Origin: Aureimonas sp. AU20
GTDB lineage: Bacteria; Pseudomonadota; Alphaproteobacteria; Rhizobiales; Rhizobiaceae
Reading direction: 5' to 3'
Length of the DNA stretch: 64,000 nt
Assembly (NCBI RefSeq): GCF_001442755.1
Contig: NZ_CP006367.1
Location: forward strand, 1,674,001 to 1,738,000
Part shown: positions 18,129 through 27,852 of the stretch, in pieces
Position numbering within the stretch: position 1 is the first letter of the stretch
How the letters are laid out: each line of letters starts with the position of its first letter
Translations under genes and position numbers: made by a program
Notes under the pieces: model-generated
Seen by the model: only the letters and a program-made list of their open reading frames with translations
What the model was told of the DNA's origin: nothing
The model's database searches: none

Positions 18129-18202
18129 GGGGATTGGAAATACGATTGGAAATTATCGAGAGAATCGGTTGGAATGGTTCTCAACTTCCTATGGAGTTTA
18201 CG

Positions 18203-19708
18203 ATGACCGACAGACCTCGGCTGACGACCACCGCCGGCGCGCCCCTTTCGTCCAACCAGAATTCCAAGACCGTCGGCCGCAACGGCCCCGTGCTTCTGGA
18301 GGACTACCAGCTCATCGAGAAGCTGGCGCACCAGAACCGCGAGCGCGTTCCCGAGCGCGTCGTGCACGCCAAGGGCTGGGGCGCCCACGGCACGCTGACC
18401 GTGACCGAGGACATCTCGCGCTACACCCGCGCCAAGCTGTTCAGCCAGGTCGGCAAGAAGACCGAGATGCTGGCCCGCTTCTCGACGGTGGCCGGCGAGC
18501 AGGGCGCGGCGGATGCCGAGCGCGACGTGCGCGGCTTCTCGCTGAAGTTCTACACCGAGGAAGGCAACTGGGATCTGGTCGGCAACAACACGCCGGTCTT
18601 CTTCGTCGCCGACCCCTACAAGTTCCCCGACTTCATCCACACGCAGAAGCGCCATCCGCGCACCAATCTGCGCTCGGCGACGGCCATGTGGGACTTCTGG
18701 TCGCTCTGCCCGGAATCGCTGCATCAGGTGACGATCCTGATGTCGGATCGCGGCATCCCGGTCGATCCCTCGCGCATGAACGGCTACGGCTCGCACACGT
18801 TCTCGCTGTGGAACGATCAGGGCGAACGCTTCTGGGTGAAGTTCCACTTCAAGACCCAGCAGGGCCATAAGACCTTCACCAACGAAGAGGCGGAGAAGGT
18901 CATCGCCAAGTCGCGCGAATCCTATCAGGAAGCGCTCTATTCCATGATCGAGGAAGGCCGCTTCCCGAAATGGACCATGTTCATCCAGGTCATGCCCGAG
19001 CTGGAAGCGGACGAGTTCGAGCGGAAGACCGGCTGGAGCGCGTTCGACCTGACCAAGGTCTGGCCGCACGGCATGTATCCGCTGATCAAGGTCGGCGAGT
19101 TCGAGCTGAACCGCAACCCGGACAACTACTTCACCGATATCGAGCAGTCCGCCTTCAACCCGTCCAACGTGGTGCCGGGCATCGGCTTTTCGCCGGACAA
19201 GATGCTGCAGGGTCGCCTGTTCTCCTATCCCGACGCGCATCGCTACCGGATCGGCGTCCACTACGAGTCGCTGCCCGTCAACAAGCCGCGCTCGCCAGTG
19301 AACCACTACAATCGCGACGGCTCGATGCCCTTCGGCATCATGACCAACCCGGACGCCTATTACGAGCCGAACTCGTTCGGCGGCCCGGTGGAAGACCCGA
19401 GCGTGGAAGAGCCGCCGCACCGCTATAGCGGCCAGGTCGGGCGCTACGAGTTCCGCGCCGAGGCCGACCACTATTCGCAGCCGCGCGCGCTGTTCAATAT
19501 GTTCGACGACGCGCACAAGCAGCGCCTGTTCAAGACGCTGGCCGGCGCCATGCAGGGCGTTCCGCAGTTCATCGTGAACCGGCAGCTCGCCCATTTCGAC
19601 AAGGTCGATCCGGCCTATGGGGCGGGCGTTCGCAAGGCCTTGTCCGAGCAGGGCCGCGACGACGAGCAGGCGAGCCTGACCACGAGCCATAGCGCCGCGG
19701 CCGAGTAA
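18203..19708 (+). CDS. katA: monofunctional haem catalase
   Basis: A 501-residue protein from the ATG at 18203, chosen because GGAG lies seven bases upstream; an earlier in-frame ATG lacks a site. Catalase signatures are present: the active-site His region [13 protein letters not shown], the Asn region [20 protein letters not shown], and the proximal haem-ligand motif [14 protein letters not shown] with its Tyr. The length fits small-subunit clade 3 catalases. It degrades hydrogen peroxide in the cytoplasm. The divergent OxyR and the shared palindrome indicate peroxide induction. A strong terminator follows. Confidence 0.96.
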   Translation: MTDRPRLTTTAGAPLSSNQNSKTVGRNGPVLLEDYQLIEKLAHQNRERVPERVVHAKGWGAHGTLTVTEDISRYTRAKLFSQVGKKTEMLARFSTVAGEQGAADAERDVRGFSLKFYTEEGNWDLVGNNTPVFFVADPYKFPDFIHTQKRHPRTNLRSATAMWDFWSLCPESLHQVTILMSDRGIPVDPSRMNGYGSHTFSLWNDQGERFWVKFHFKTQQGHKTFTNEEAEKVIAKSRESYQEALYSMIEEGRFPKWTMFIQVMPELEADEFERKTGWSAFDLTKVWPHGMYPLIKVGEFELNRNPDNYFTDIEQSAFNPSNVVPGIGFSPDKMLQGRLFSYPDAHRYRIGVHYESLPVNKPRSPVNHYNRDGSMPFGIMTNPDAYYEPNSFGGPVEDPSVEEPPHRYSGQVGRYEFRAEADHYSQPRALFNMFDDAHKQRLFKTLAGAMQGVPQFIVNRQLAHFDKVDPAYGAGVRKALSEQGRDDEQASLTTSHSAAAE

Positions 19709-19736
19709 ACCGCTTCGCCAGCGTGAGACGACAGGA

Positions 19737-19763
19737 GGGCCGGGAGCGATCCCGGCCCTTTTT
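19737..19763 (+). terminator. intrinsic terminator after katA
   Basis: GGGCCGGGA and TCCCGGCCC form a perfect nine-pair stem with a GCGA loop, followed by five T. Confidence 0.9.
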
Positions 19764-19858
19764 GCGTGCGTGGGTCTGCGCACCGAAACCCTTTGCGGCT
19801 TGTGATCGTGCGCCGGCGAAACTACCAAGCATGTCTGACGGAGAAGGAAGGAGCCATC

Positions 19859-21157
19859 ATGCGGCTTGGCGGGCGGATCGCGGCGGCGGTCGAGGTGATC
19901 GAGGACATGACGGCACGCCGCCGTCCCGTGGCCGATGCGCTGAAGGACTGGGGCCTCGCCCATCGCTTCGCCGGTTCGGGCGATCGCTCGGCTATCGGCA
20001 ACATGGTCTACGACGTCCTGCGCCGACGCCGCTCCTTGGCCCACCGCATGGGCAGCGAGGCGCCGGCGGCGCTGGTCTTCGGCGCCGTGCTGGATGCCGG
20101 CGTGGCGCCCGAGCAGCTGCGTTCCGCGCTGGAGGGCGACCGGTTCGCGCCTCCGCTCCCCTCGGAAGAGGTGCTCGCGCGCTTCCTGTCGCCCGAAAGT
20201 CTCGAAGGCGCGCCGGAGGCCGTGGCTGCCGACGTGCCGGATTGGCTCGCCGCGCCGCTTGCCGCCTCGCTCGGGACGGATTGGGTCGCGGAAGCGCGCG
20301 CCCTGTCGGACCGCCCGCCGCTCGACATGCGCGCCAATCTCCTGAAAAGCACGCGTGACGAGGTGCTGTCCGAACTCGCGCCCTTCGCGGCCGCGCCGAC
20401 GCCGCTATCGCCTTGGGGGCTTCGCATCGCGCCGATCGAGGGGGAGGGGCGCCACCCCAACGTTCAGGTCGAGCGCGGCTTCCAGACGGGCCTGTTCGAA
20501 ATCCAGGACGAGGGTTCGCAGATCGCGGTGCTGCTCGCCGGTGCGGCGCCCGGCAGCCGCATTCTCGACTATTGCGCCGGGGCGGGCGGCAAGACGCTGG
20601 CGCTCGCGGCCGCGACGGGCAACGCGGCGGAGATCCACGCCTTCGACGCCGACCGGCAACGCCTCGCTCCGATCTGGGATCGTCTGGCGCGCGCCGGCAC
20701 GGAAGGGGTGACGGTTCATGCCCCGCGCGACGATCTCTCGCCCCTTCACGATGGCATGGACCTCGTCCTTGTGGATGCGCCCTGCACGGGCGCGGGCACG
20801 TGGCGCCGCCGGCCCGACGCCAAGTGGCGCCTGTCCGAAAGCCAGCTGCAGAAGCGAACCGAAGAACAGGACAAGGTGCTGAGCAACGCCGCGCGCTTCG
20901 TTAAGGCCGGCGGGCGGTTGGCCTATGTCACCTGCTCGGTGCTGCGCGAGGAGAACGCCGCGCGCGTCGAAGCCTTCCTCTCGCGCGAGCCCGGCTTCCG
21001 GCTGGCCGACGCCGAGGCGATCTGGCGCGAGCGACTGCCCGAAGCCGCTGCCGCCTATCAGGCCGAGCGGATTGGCGAAGGCGCCGTCCTGACGCTGACG
21101 CCGCTTCGCTCAGGGACAGACGGGTTCTTCTTCGCCATGCTGGAGCGTACGGCGTGA
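19859..21157 (+). CDS. RsmB/NOP-family RNA (cytosine-5)-methyltransferase
   Basis: A 432-residue protein from the ATG at 19859, selected because AAGGAAGGAG precedes it. The N-terminal part is a helical NusB-like domain. The Rossmann methyltransferase domain starts near RILDYCAGAGGKTLALAAA and has VLVDAPCTGAGTWRRRPD (motif IV with the PC cysteine) and YVTCSVLREENAARV (motif VI with the catalytic Cys). Such enzymes methylate C5 of cytosine in rRNA, for example C967 of 16S rRNA for RsmB; the exact target here is not determined. It overlaps tspO by four bases. Confidence 0.9.
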   Translation: MRLGGRIAAAVEVIEDMTARRRPVADALKDWGLAHRFAGSGDRSAIGNMVYDVLRRRRSLAHRMGSEAPAALVFGAVLDAGVAPEQLRSALEGDRFAPPLPSEEVLARFLSPESLEGAPEAVAADVPDWLAAPLAASLGTDWVAEARALSDRPPLDMRANLLKSTRDEVLSELAPFAAAPTPLSPWGLRIAPIEGEGRHPNVQVERGFQTGLFEIQDEGSQIAVLLAGAAPGSRILDYCAGAGGKTLALAAATGNAAEIHAFDADRQRLAPIWDRLARAGTEGVTVHAPRDDLSPLHDGMDLVLVDAPCTGAGTWRRRPDAKWRLSESQLQKRTEEQDKVLSNAARFVKAGGRLAYVTCSVLREENAARVEAFLSREPGFRLADAEAIWRERLPEAAAAYQAERIGEGAVLTLTPLRSGTDGFFFAMLERTA

Positions 21158-21606
21158 AGGCGCTGGCGAGCCTGATCGGCTTCCTCCTCGTCTCGCTCGG
21201 CGGCGGTTTCTGGATCGGCCAGATCGCCCGGCCGGACGGCTGGTTCCGCCATCTCGCAAAGCCCTGGTTCAACCCGCCCGACTGGCTCTTCGCGCCGGTC
21301 TGGAGCGTGCTCTACGTTTTGATCGCTGTCGCCGGCTGGCGCGCGTTCCGAGCGGGCAACGGCAAGGCGCTGACGGCCTGGATCATCCAGATGGCGCTGA
21401 ATTTCCTTTGGCCGCCGCTCTTCTTCAACGCCCATGCGACGCTGCCGGCGCTGATCGTGATCCTCGGCCTTCTCGCCGCAATCCTGATCTTCCTGGCGCG
21501 GGTCGGCACGCGCGATCGCGTCGCCTTCTGGTGCTTCGTCCCCTATGCCATGTGGGTGAGCTACGCCACGCTTCTCAACGCCGCGATCTGGCGGATGAAC
21601 GGATGA
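21154..21606 (+). CDS. tspO: TspO/MBR-family tryptophan-rich sensory protein
   Basis: A 150-residue membrane protein from a GTG overlapping the upstream stop. Five helices and the family's aromatic signature are visible: KPWFNPPDWLFAPVWSVLYV in loop 1/helix 2, and ALNFLWPPLFFNAH between helices 3 and 4; the late helix has YAMWVSYATLLNAAIWRMN. TspO binds porphyrins and modulates tetrapyrrole or stress responses in alphaproteobacteria. Its ATGA stop overlap with the following gene implies co-translation. Confidence 0.93.
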   Translation: MKALASLIGFLLVSLGGGFWIGQIARPDGWFRHLAKPWFNPPDWLFAPVWSVLYVLIAVAGWRAFRAGNGKALTAWIIQMALNFLWPPLFFNAHATLPALIVILGLLAAILIFLARVGTRDRVAFWCFVPYAMWVSYATLLNAAIWRMNG

Positions 21607-22418
21607 GCGCGGCGCTTAGAGTGCCTAACGAAACCTCTGGGTGGAGGATGGTCGATGGATTTTCGGCCGAGGACGAGGAGCGAAGCGCAGTCGATGCCGG
21701 CGGCATCGGCGAGCATTCGCGACGACGCCCTCGACGGAAAGACCCGACCAGCCGACCCCACGAGATTTCGTTAGGCACTCTCAACCACGCCGTCGAGACC
21801 TGGGGCGGGCGGCGCGTCCTTTTCGTCATGGCGGCTCCGCCTGAATACGGCCCCGAGCTTCAAAGCCGTATCCGCCCGCTCATGACCGGCATCGGCCCGA
21901 TCGAGGCGGCGCTGGAAACGGGCATCGCGCTGCAGGGTCTGGCCGATGCCGATGGTCTGCCGCATCTCGTAGTCTCGCTCGGCTCGGCCGGCTCGCGGCT
22001 GCTGGAGCAGGGCCGCGTCTATCAGGCGTCGAGCGTCTCATGGCGCGATATCGACGCCTCGCCGCTCGGCTTCACCAAGGGCGTGACACCGCTGGTCGAC
22101 CATCCCGTCGCCGTGCCCCTGGCGACCCCGCTGCCCGGCTGGCCCTCGGCGCGGCTGTCGACCGGTGGCAATGTCGTCTCCGGCCTCGGCTACGACACGA
22201 TCGACGCCGACATGGTGGACATGGAGACCTTCGCGGTCTGGCGCGCGGCGCATCGCTTCGGCGTGCCGCTCCTGGCGCTGCGCGGCATTTCGGACGGCGC
22301 CGAAGAGCTGCGCCATTATGGCGACTGGGCCGCCCTCCTGCCGCAGCTCGACCGCGAACTGGCGCTCGCGATCGACGCTTTGCGGGCCGGCCTCGAAGAC
22401 GGCTCTCTGGAATTTTAA
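21603..22418 (+). CDS. 5'-methylthioadenosine/S-adenosylhomocysteine nucleosidase-like protein with an in-frame repeat insertion
   Basis: The frame opens at the ATG at 21603, which overlaps the tspO stop. The conserved part starts at RRVLFVMAAPPEYGP and runs to the end, with MTGIGPIEAA, LPHLVVSLGSAGS, and the active-site segments DADMVDMETFAVWRAA and ALRGISDGAE typical of purine nucleosidases. Between residues about 6 and 60 the protein is encoded by a 164-bp palindromic repeat (21618-21781) that keeps the frame open, giving 271 residues rather than about 210. A start inside or after the repeat, for instance the ATG at 21828, cannot be excluded. It would hydrolyse MTA and SAH in methionine salvage. 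Confidence 0.78.
   Translation: MSAALRVPNETSGWRMVDGFSAEDEERSAVDAGGIGEHSRRRPRRKDPTSRPHEISLGTLNHAVETWGGRRVLFVMAAPPEYGPELQSRIRPLMTGIGPIEAALETGIALQGLADADGLPHLVVSLGSAGSRLLEQGRVYQASSVSWRDIDASPLGFTKGVTPLVDHPVAVPLATPLPGWPSARLSTGGNVVSGLGYDTIDADMVDMETFAVWRAAHRFGVPLLALRGISDGAEELRHYGDWAALLPQLDRELALAIDALRAGLEDGSLEF
21618..21781. repeat. 164-bp palindromic repeat, copy 1 (inside the nucleosidase gene)
   Basis: The ends are perfect 16-base inverted repeats, AGAGTGCCTAACGAAA at 21618-21633 and its complement at 21766-21781. The centre holds CGATGCC-GGC-GGCATCG. Its reverse complement aligns with the copy at 34668-34827, best over the centre and adjoining 40 bases (shared words such as CTCGCCGATGCCGCC). Terminal repeats differ in sequence between the two copies although the layout is the same. 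Confidence 0.7.
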
Positions 22419-22447
22419 GTCGCCGGAGGCTGTGCACTTCCGGCGAC
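22419..22447. terminator. hairpin between convergent genes
   Basis: GTCGCCGGA and TCCGGCGAC form a perfect nine-pair stem with an 11-base loop, starting right after the nucleosidase stop codon. On the minus strand it is followed by TTAAAATT, so it could end the phytase-like transcript; on the plus strand it lacks a T-run. Confidence 0.45.
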
Positions 22448-22452
22448 AAGTC

Positions 22453-23817
22453 TCACTTGGCCTTGAGGAAATCCCCGACCTCGAGCTTCACGAACTCGTT
22501 GTCGTCCGCCTTGTCGAGCGCGCGTCCGGCGGAGAAGGGGTAGTTGTTGTCGTTCGCGACGATGATGTGCGTCTCGTCCAGCCGGTCGACATTCTCGATC
22601 GTCACGAAGGGCATGTCGTAGACGCCTTCGAGCGTGCCTTGTTTGGCGACCCCTTTCGGGTCCTTGATGTCGAGGAGATCGATATAGCCGATCTTGCGCA
22701 CGGCCTTCCCGAGATTGGCCTCTGTCATCTCGATCTTGGTGATGCGCTTCAGCTTGGCGGGCGTCGCGAAACAATCGGGCTTCGGGTCGCCCTTGCAGGC
22801 CTGCGACGCGCGGCCCGCGCCGTTGTCGCGCTCGATCACCAGCGCGGTGGTCTCGTCCAGCATGTTGAAGTCGCCGATCGCCGCGCCGCCGGGGCTCAGC
22901 GGATAGAGCCAGAACCGGCCGGTCCACTCGCCCGACTTCGAATCGAACTCGCCGATTCGCAGCGCGGTGCGCCCGTCCTCGGTCTTCTCGCTCGCGCCCT
23001 CCTTATAGAGTGGGCCTTCCAGAAGGCCGTAGAGGCGCGAGCCGTCCTTGGCCATGGCCAGACCCTCGAAGCCGCCGGAGCGCTTGAGGTTGAAGGCGGG
23101 GAGGGGCTTGGTCGGGTCGCCCGGCAGGCTCAAAGCGGGATGGTCGGGCGAGCGGACCGCGACGTCGCCCATCTTCGTCTCGTGGACCGAAAGCAGCTTG
23201 CCGGTCTTGTCGACATGGATGAGATAGGGACCGAACTCCTCGCCGATCCAGAACCCGTCCTCGGTCGGCTGGATCGACTCGACGTCGAAATCGGCGCCCG
23301 TGAGATAGCGCTTCTCCGCGCCTTCCAGCACGATCGGGAAGGGCGCGACATGGTCGGGGTCGGAAAGGAAGATCGTCTCCAACCGCTCCACGCCGCCCTT
23401 GTCCCAGTCGATCCGAAGCTTGTGCAGCATCAGCGCGGCGTCGCTGGAATTGGCCTTGGTGCCGAACCCGTTGTCGGACAGGCTCCAGAACGTGCCGTCC
23501 GGCATGGCCTTGATGCCCGAGAATCCCTGCAAGGCCTGTCCATCCACCGGCAGCGCGCCGCCGGTCGGGCGCACGCCGTCCATGCCGGGCACGCTGCCGA
23601 GCTGGGTGGTGCGCTTTCGGTCGGGCGTCGTGAACTTGCCGGCCTGACGCAGATGCTCGGGCGCATCCGCCGGGGCGGGGACCAGCGAAGCGGCCGGCAG
23701 GATCGCCTGGGCTTCCAGCGTCGCCGGGAAGGCGCGACCTTCCAGCGACTCGTCGGCCATGGCGGGCAACGGCGCCAGCGCAACGAGCGCGGCGACGGCG
23801 GTGAGAATCGATTTCAT
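22453..23817 (-). CDS. exported esterase-like/phytase-like protein
   Basis: A 454-residue protein with a Sec signal (residues 1-22, ending PAMA before DESLEG). The mature part matches the 'esterase-like activity of phytase' domain: GFSGIKAMPDGTFWSLSDNG early, DVESIQPTEDGFWIGEEFGP in the middle (paired acidic residues that bind metal in beta-propeller phytases), GGFEGLAMAKDGSRLYGLLE, and IIVANDNNYPF near the end. It is predicted to be a periplasmic beta-propeller. Substrate is unproven; phosphate ester hydrolysis is the family's suggested role. Confidence 0.85.
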   Translation of the reverse strand: MKSILTAVAALVALAPLPAMADESLEGRAFPATLEAQAILPAASLVPAPADAPEHLRQAGKFTTPDRKRTTQLGSVPGMDGVRPTGGALPVDGQALQGFSGIKAMPDGTFWSLSDNGFGTKANSSDAALMLHKLRIDWDKGGVERLETIFLSDPDHVAPFPIVLEGAEKRYLTGADFDVESIQPTEDGFWIGEEFGPYLIHVDKTGKLLSVHETKMGDVAVRSPDHPALSLPGDPTKPLPAFNLKRSGGFEGLAMAKDGSRLYGLLEGPLYKEGASEKTEDGRTALRIGEFDSKSGEWTGRFWLYPLSPGGAAIGDFNMLDETTALVIERDNGAGRASQACKGDPKPDCFATPAKLKRITKIEMTEANLGKAVRKIGYIDLLDIKDPKGVAKQGTLEGVYDMPFVTIENVDRLDETHIIVANDNNYPFSAGRALDKADDNEFVKLEVGDFLKAK

Positions 23818-23973
23818 GAAGCATCTCCGATGGCAGCAGGACTGCCGGGAGAACAGCGCCGGAGGGTGACGGCTCGGCTACGAAACGGCGACGCTTGCAT
23901 GACAAAAACGGTCCCGCACCCGCGTCGGGGCGGAAGGGCTTGCCTTTTGCCGCGCCTTATCTAGAAGTCCGCC

Positions 23974-25530
23974 ATGACCCAGCACCTCGATACCATCCTC
24001 ATCGTCGATTTCGGTTCCCAGGTCACGCAGCTCATCGCGCGCCGCGTGCGCGAGGCCGGCGTCTATTCCGAGATCGTGCCCTTCCAGTCGGCGGAAGACG
24101 GCTTTCGCCGGTTGAACCCCAAGGCCGTGATCCTGTCGGGTTCGCCGGCCTCGACCACCGAGGAGAACGCCCCGCGCGCGCCGGACGTCATCTTCTCCTC
24201 CGGCGTGCCGGTGCTCGGCATCTGCTACGGGCAGCAGACCATGTGCGCCCAATTGGGCGGCAAGATCGAGGGCGGGCTGCACCGCGAGTTCGGCCGCGCG
24301 TTCCTCGAAGTGCAGAAGTCCTCGCCGCTCTTCGACGGGATCTGGGCCGAGGGCACGCGCCATCAGGTCTGGATGAGCCATGGCGACCGCGTCACCGCGC
24401 TACCCAAGGGCTTCGAGATCATCGCGGCGTCGCCGGGCGCCCCCTTCGCTGCCATCGCCGACGAGGCGCGGCGCTTCTACGGCGTCCAGTTCCACCCCGA
24501 AGTCGTCCACACGCCGGACGGCGCCAAGCTCATTTCCAACTTCGTCCACCGCATCGCCGGCCTGAAGGGCGACTGGACCATGGCCGCGTTCCGCGAAAAG
24601 GCGGTCGAGGAAATTCGCGCCAAGGTCGGCTCCGCTCGCGTCATCTGCGGCCTGTCGGGCGGCGTCGATTCCTCGGTCGCGGCCGTGCTGATCCACGAGG
24701 CGATCGGCGATCAGCTCACCTGCATCTTCGTCGACCACGGCCTGCTTCGCATGGGCGAGGCCGAGCAGGTGGTCGGCATGTTCCGCGACCATTACAACAT
24801 CCCGCTCGTCCACGTTCAGGCGCAGGACCTCTTCATCGGCGCGCTGGAAGGCGAGATGGACCCCGAGGTCAAGCGCAAGACGATCGGCCGCCTGTTTATC
24901 GAGACCTTCGAGGCCGAAGCCAAGACGATCGGCGGCGCCGACTTCCTGGCGCAGGGCACGCTCTATCCCGACGTGATCGAAAGCGTCTCCTTCACCGGCG
25001 GCCCGTCGGTGACGATCAAGTCGCACCACAATGTCGGCGGCCTGCCCGAGCGCATGAACATGAAGCTGGTGGAGCCGCTGCGCGAGCTCTTCAAGGACGA
25101 GGTGCGCGAGCTCGGCCGCGAGCTCGGCCTGCCCGAGCAGTTCGTCGGCCGCCACCCGTTCCCCGGTCCGGGCCTCGCCATCCGCTGCCCCGGCGGCGTG
25201 ACGCGCGAGAAGCTCGACATCCTGCGTCAGGCCGACGCGATCTATCTCGATGAGATCCGCAAGGCCGGCCTCTACGACGCGATCTGGCAGGCCTTCGCCG
25301 TCCTTCTCCCCGTGCAGACGGTGGGCGTGATGGGCGACGGGCGCACCTACGAGTTCGTCTGCGCCCTGCGCGCGGTCACCTCGGTCGACGGCATGACGGC
25401 GGACTTCTACGCCTTCGACATGGAATTTCTCGGCAACGCCGCGACCCGTATCATCAACGAGGTCAAGGGCATCAACCGCGTCGTCTACGACGTGACGTCG
25501 AAGCCGCCCGGCACGATCGAGTGGGAATGA
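23974..25530 (+). CDS. guaA: GMP synthase (glutamine-hydrolysing)
   Basis: A 518-residue two-domain enzyme. The N-terminal class I glutamine amidotransferase has [17 protein letters not shown] with the nucleophilic Cys and [11 protein letters not shown] with the His-Glu pair. The ATP pyrophosphatase domain has the PP-loop [18 protein letters not shown], followed by the dimerisation domain ending KPPGTIEWE, the exact canonical C-terminus. It aminates XMP to GMP with ATP, completing the branch begun by guaB. Confidence 0.98.
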   Translation: MTQHLDTILIVDFGSQVTQLIARRVREAGVYSEIVPFQSAEDGFRRLNPKAVILSGSPASTTEENAPRAPDVIFSSGVPVLGICYGQQTMCAQLGGKIEGGLHREFGRAFLEVQKSSPLFDGIWAEGTRHQVWMSHGDRVTALPKGFEIIAASPGAPFAAIADEARRFYGVQFHPEVVHTPDGAKLISNFVHRIAGLKGDWTMAAFREKAVEEIRAKVGSARVICGLSGGVDSSVAAVLIHEAIGDQLTCIFVDHGLLRMGEAEQVVGMFRDHYNIPLVHVQAQDLFIGALEGEMDPEVKRKTIGRLFIETFEAEAKTIGGADFLAQGTLYPDVIESVSFTGGPSVTIKSHHNVGGLPERMNMKLVEPLRELFKDEVRELGRELGLPEQFVGRHPFPGPGLAIRCPGGVTREKLDILRQADAIYLDEIRKAGLYDAIWQAFAVLLPVQTVGVMGDGRTYEFVCALRAVTSVDGMTADFYAFDMEFLGNAATRIINEVKGINRVVYDVTSKPPGTIEWE

Positions 25531-25818
25531 TTCCCGTCCGCGCGGGCCTTGTGGGCTGAGAGGAGTTGAGCCATTCGTCGCCTGACGAGTGGCTTGGCAG
25601 GCCGGTTCAGAGGCCGCTGCCGAAAACTGGCATCAGGGCGGCGTAGCGTCCTCTCCATCAAAACTACGATAAGGAGGATCGATTCGCATTGAAACCTCTG
25701 GCGCGTCCTGGTTTCAACGACGGCTCGCTGCCTCGCGACGTTCTTACCGCCAAGTGCGATCGGATCGTCGGCCCTGCGGATGTCGCGGGGACACGTCCGC
25801 GCGAATATCGCCTATCGG

Positions 25819-26721
25819 CTAGAGTTCCGCGCTTCCCGGCAGCGCTTGCGCGAGGGCGTCGATCGCGAAGCGCACGCGCAGGGGCAGATGCGGCGTTTCC
25901 GGCCAGAGCGCATGGGTCGCGAACACGGAGCGTGGCACGCTTTCCAGAAGCGCGACGAGCGCACCGCTTCGCACCCGATCCCGGATCAGCCAGCAGGGAA
26001 GCCAGGCGAGGCCATAGCTCGCTTCCGCCGCATCGGCGATCGCCTCCAGATCGTCGAATCGCAGTCGGTTCGGAGGGGTCAGCTCGCGTAGACCGTCCGC
26101 TAGGGGAAACTGCCAAGCCTTGATCCGGCCAGCGCGGCCGTAGACGATCGCCTGATGGCCGGCGAGATCGGTGAGGCTTTCGGGCCGTCCGCAACGCGTG
26201 AGATAGGCCGGCGAGGCGCAGATCGTCATGCGCTGCAGGCTGACGGTGCGCGACATGAGGCCGTTGCCGTCGCCGATCTCGCCATTGCGGATCGCCAGAT
26301 CGAAGCCGTCCACGATCAGATCCACCTTCCGGTCGCTGAAAGAGAGCTCGAGTTCGAGCCGGGGATGCTCGGCCGCCAGCTGGGCTAGAACGGGCGCCAC
26401 GCAGCGCCGCCCGAACAGAACTGGCACGGACACGCGCAAGCGCCCGGCCGCCTCGCGCCGCCCTGAATCCAGGGCGGCCTCACCAGCGCGCAGCTCGTCC
26501 AGGGCGCGCACGCAGCGCTCGTAGTAGATCTGCCCGTCTTCCGTGAGGCCGAGGCTGCGCGTCGTGCGATGAAACAGGCGAACGTTCAACCGGGCCTCGA
26601 TCCGACCGATCGTCTTGGCGACGGCGGAGCGGGTCAGATGCAGACGCTCGGCGGCGGCGGCGAAACTGCCGGTCTCCACCGCCGCCACGAAGGCATCCAG
26701 TCCGTTCGTCATCTCGCTCAT
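25819..26721 (-). CDS. LysR-family transcriptional regulator
   Basis: A 300-residue protein of the CrgA/AaeR-like LysR group. The helix-turn-helix is GSFAAAAERLHLTRSAVAKT, followed by LNVRLFHRTTRSLGLTEDG; the effector domain has FSDRKVDLIVDGFDLAIRNG and late EASYGLAWLPCWLI. The start at 26721 gives MSEMTNG; the ATG at 26712 is also possible. It is divergent from the dehydrogenase gene at 26827, the usual arrangement of a LysR protein and its target, so it probably controls that gene in response to an electrophile or quinone. Confidence 0.88.
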   Translation of the reverse strand: MSEMTNGLDAFVAAVETGSFAAAAERLHLTRSAVAKTIGRIEARLNVRLFHRTTRSLGLTEDGQIYYERCVRALDELRAGEAALDSGRREAAGRLRVSVPVLFGRRCVAPVLAQLAAEHPRLELELSFSDRKVDLIVDGFDLAIRNGEIGDGNGLMSRTVSLQRMTICASPAYLTRCGRPESLTDLAGHQAIVYGRAGRIKAWQFPLADGLRELTPPNRLRFDDLEAIADAAEASYGLAWLPCWLIRDRVRSGALVALLESVPRSVFATHALWPETPHLPLRVRFAIDALAQALPGSAEL

Positions 26722-26826
26722 GATTGTCGCCCATTCGGAACCGATAGGAAGACGAGATATCCGCGCTGGGGACGACGCGTCAACGATAAGATACCGCTTG
26801 TGGAATCGCGACAAAGGAACGGAGCG

Positions 26827-27852
26827 ATGACGGCGATGATGCAGCGTTGGGAAATGGATGGGATCGGGCCGGAGCGGCTGGTGTTGAAGGAGGCGCCGAG
26901 ACCCGAAGCCGGTCCGGGTGAAGTGTTGGTCAAGGTGGCGGCGGTTTCTCTGAACTACCGCGACAAATTGGTGGTCGAGAGCGGCATGGGACTGTCGCTC
27001 GCCTTTCCGTTCACGCCAGGCTCCGATCTGGCGGGAACCGTGCAGGCGGTGGGGCAGGGGGCAACACGCTTTGCTGCTGGCGACAGGGTGATCTCGACCT
27101 TCGCTCCGGGTTGGATCGACGCGGCGCCGCTCGGCAATGCGCGCGTGCCGCCCTACCGGACGCTTGGCGGCGTCTATCCCGGGGTCTTGTCGCAATATGT
27201 CGCCTTCCCCGAAGACTGGTTCGTGCGCGCGCCGGAAACGCTGAGCGACGCCGAGGCCAGCACCTTGCCCTGCGCCGGCCTCACGGCCTGGTTCGCGCTG
27301 GTGGAGCGGGGCCGGGTGCAGGCCGGCGAGACCGTCCTGATCGAAGGCACGGGCGGCGTCGGCCTGTTCGGCCTGCAGATCGCTAAGGCGCATGGGGCGC
27401 GCACGATCGTCGTGTCCGGCAGCGCGGAGAAACTGGCCCGCGCCAAGGCGCTGGGGGCCGATATCGGCATCGACCGGTCTGCCGAGGATTGGGTGGAGGC
27501 GGTCTATCGCGCCTCCGATGACACGGGCGCCGATCATATCCTGGAACTCGTCGGCGGCGCCCATCTCGGCAAGGCCGTTCAGGCGGCGGCCGTCGGCGGG
27601 CGCATCTACCAGATCGGGGTTATCGATGGGTTCGAGGTCTCGGCCCCGGCTGGTCCGCTCATGCTGAAGGGCGTGACGATTCAAGGCATCGGCGTCGGCC
27701 ACCGCCGTGCCCTGGAGGATCTGGTCGCGGCGGTCGATCGCACCGGCCTCAAGCCTGTGATCGACAGGACCTATGCGCTTGCCGATCTGCCGGACGCGCT
27801 TCGGCATCTCGACCGAGGCGCCTTCGGCAAGATCGTGATCGATCTGACCTGA
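26827..27852 (+). CDS. NAD(P)-dependent alcohol dehydrogenase (MDR superfamily, quinone-oxidoreductase type)
   Basis: A 341-residue protein from the ATG at 26827 with AAAGGAACGGAG upstream. It has the GroES-like N-terminal domain (VAAVSLNYRDKLVVESGMG, FPFTPGSDLAGTV) and the Rossmann motif LIEGTGGVGLFGLQIAKAHGA. The zinc-binding cysteines of classical alcohol dehydrogenases are absent, which points to the zinc-independent quinone-reductase branch. It sits divergently from a LysR regulator. The substrate is not known. Confidence 0.88.
   Translation: MTAMMQRWEMDGIGPERLVLKEAPRPEAGPGEVLVKVAAVSLNYRDKLVVESGMGLSLAFPFTPGSDLAGTVQAVGQGATRFAAGDRVISTFAPGWIDAAPLGNARVPPYRTLGGVYPGVLSQYVAFPEDWFVRAPETLSDAEASTLPCAGLTAWFALVERGRVQAGETVLIEGTGGVGLFGLQIAKAHGARTIVVSGSAEKLARAKALGADIGIDRSAEDWVEAVYRASDDTGADHILELVGGAHLGKAVQAAAVGGRIYQIGVIDGFEVSAPAGPLMLKGVTIQGIGVGHRRALEDLVAAVDRTGLKPVIDRTYALADLPDALRHLDRGAFGKIVIDLT

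Noticed and set aside
17195..20044. Minus-strand frame of about 949 codons across oxyR and katA
   Set aside because: It is antisense to katA and out of frame with oxyR; its sequence (His/Arg/Asp repeats) is typical of mirror frames.
25686..25716. Inverted repeat TTGAAACC...GGTTTCAA after guaA, considered as a third palindromic element or terminator
   Set aside because: Arms are only eight bases, there is no T-run, and it shares no core with the two repeat copies.
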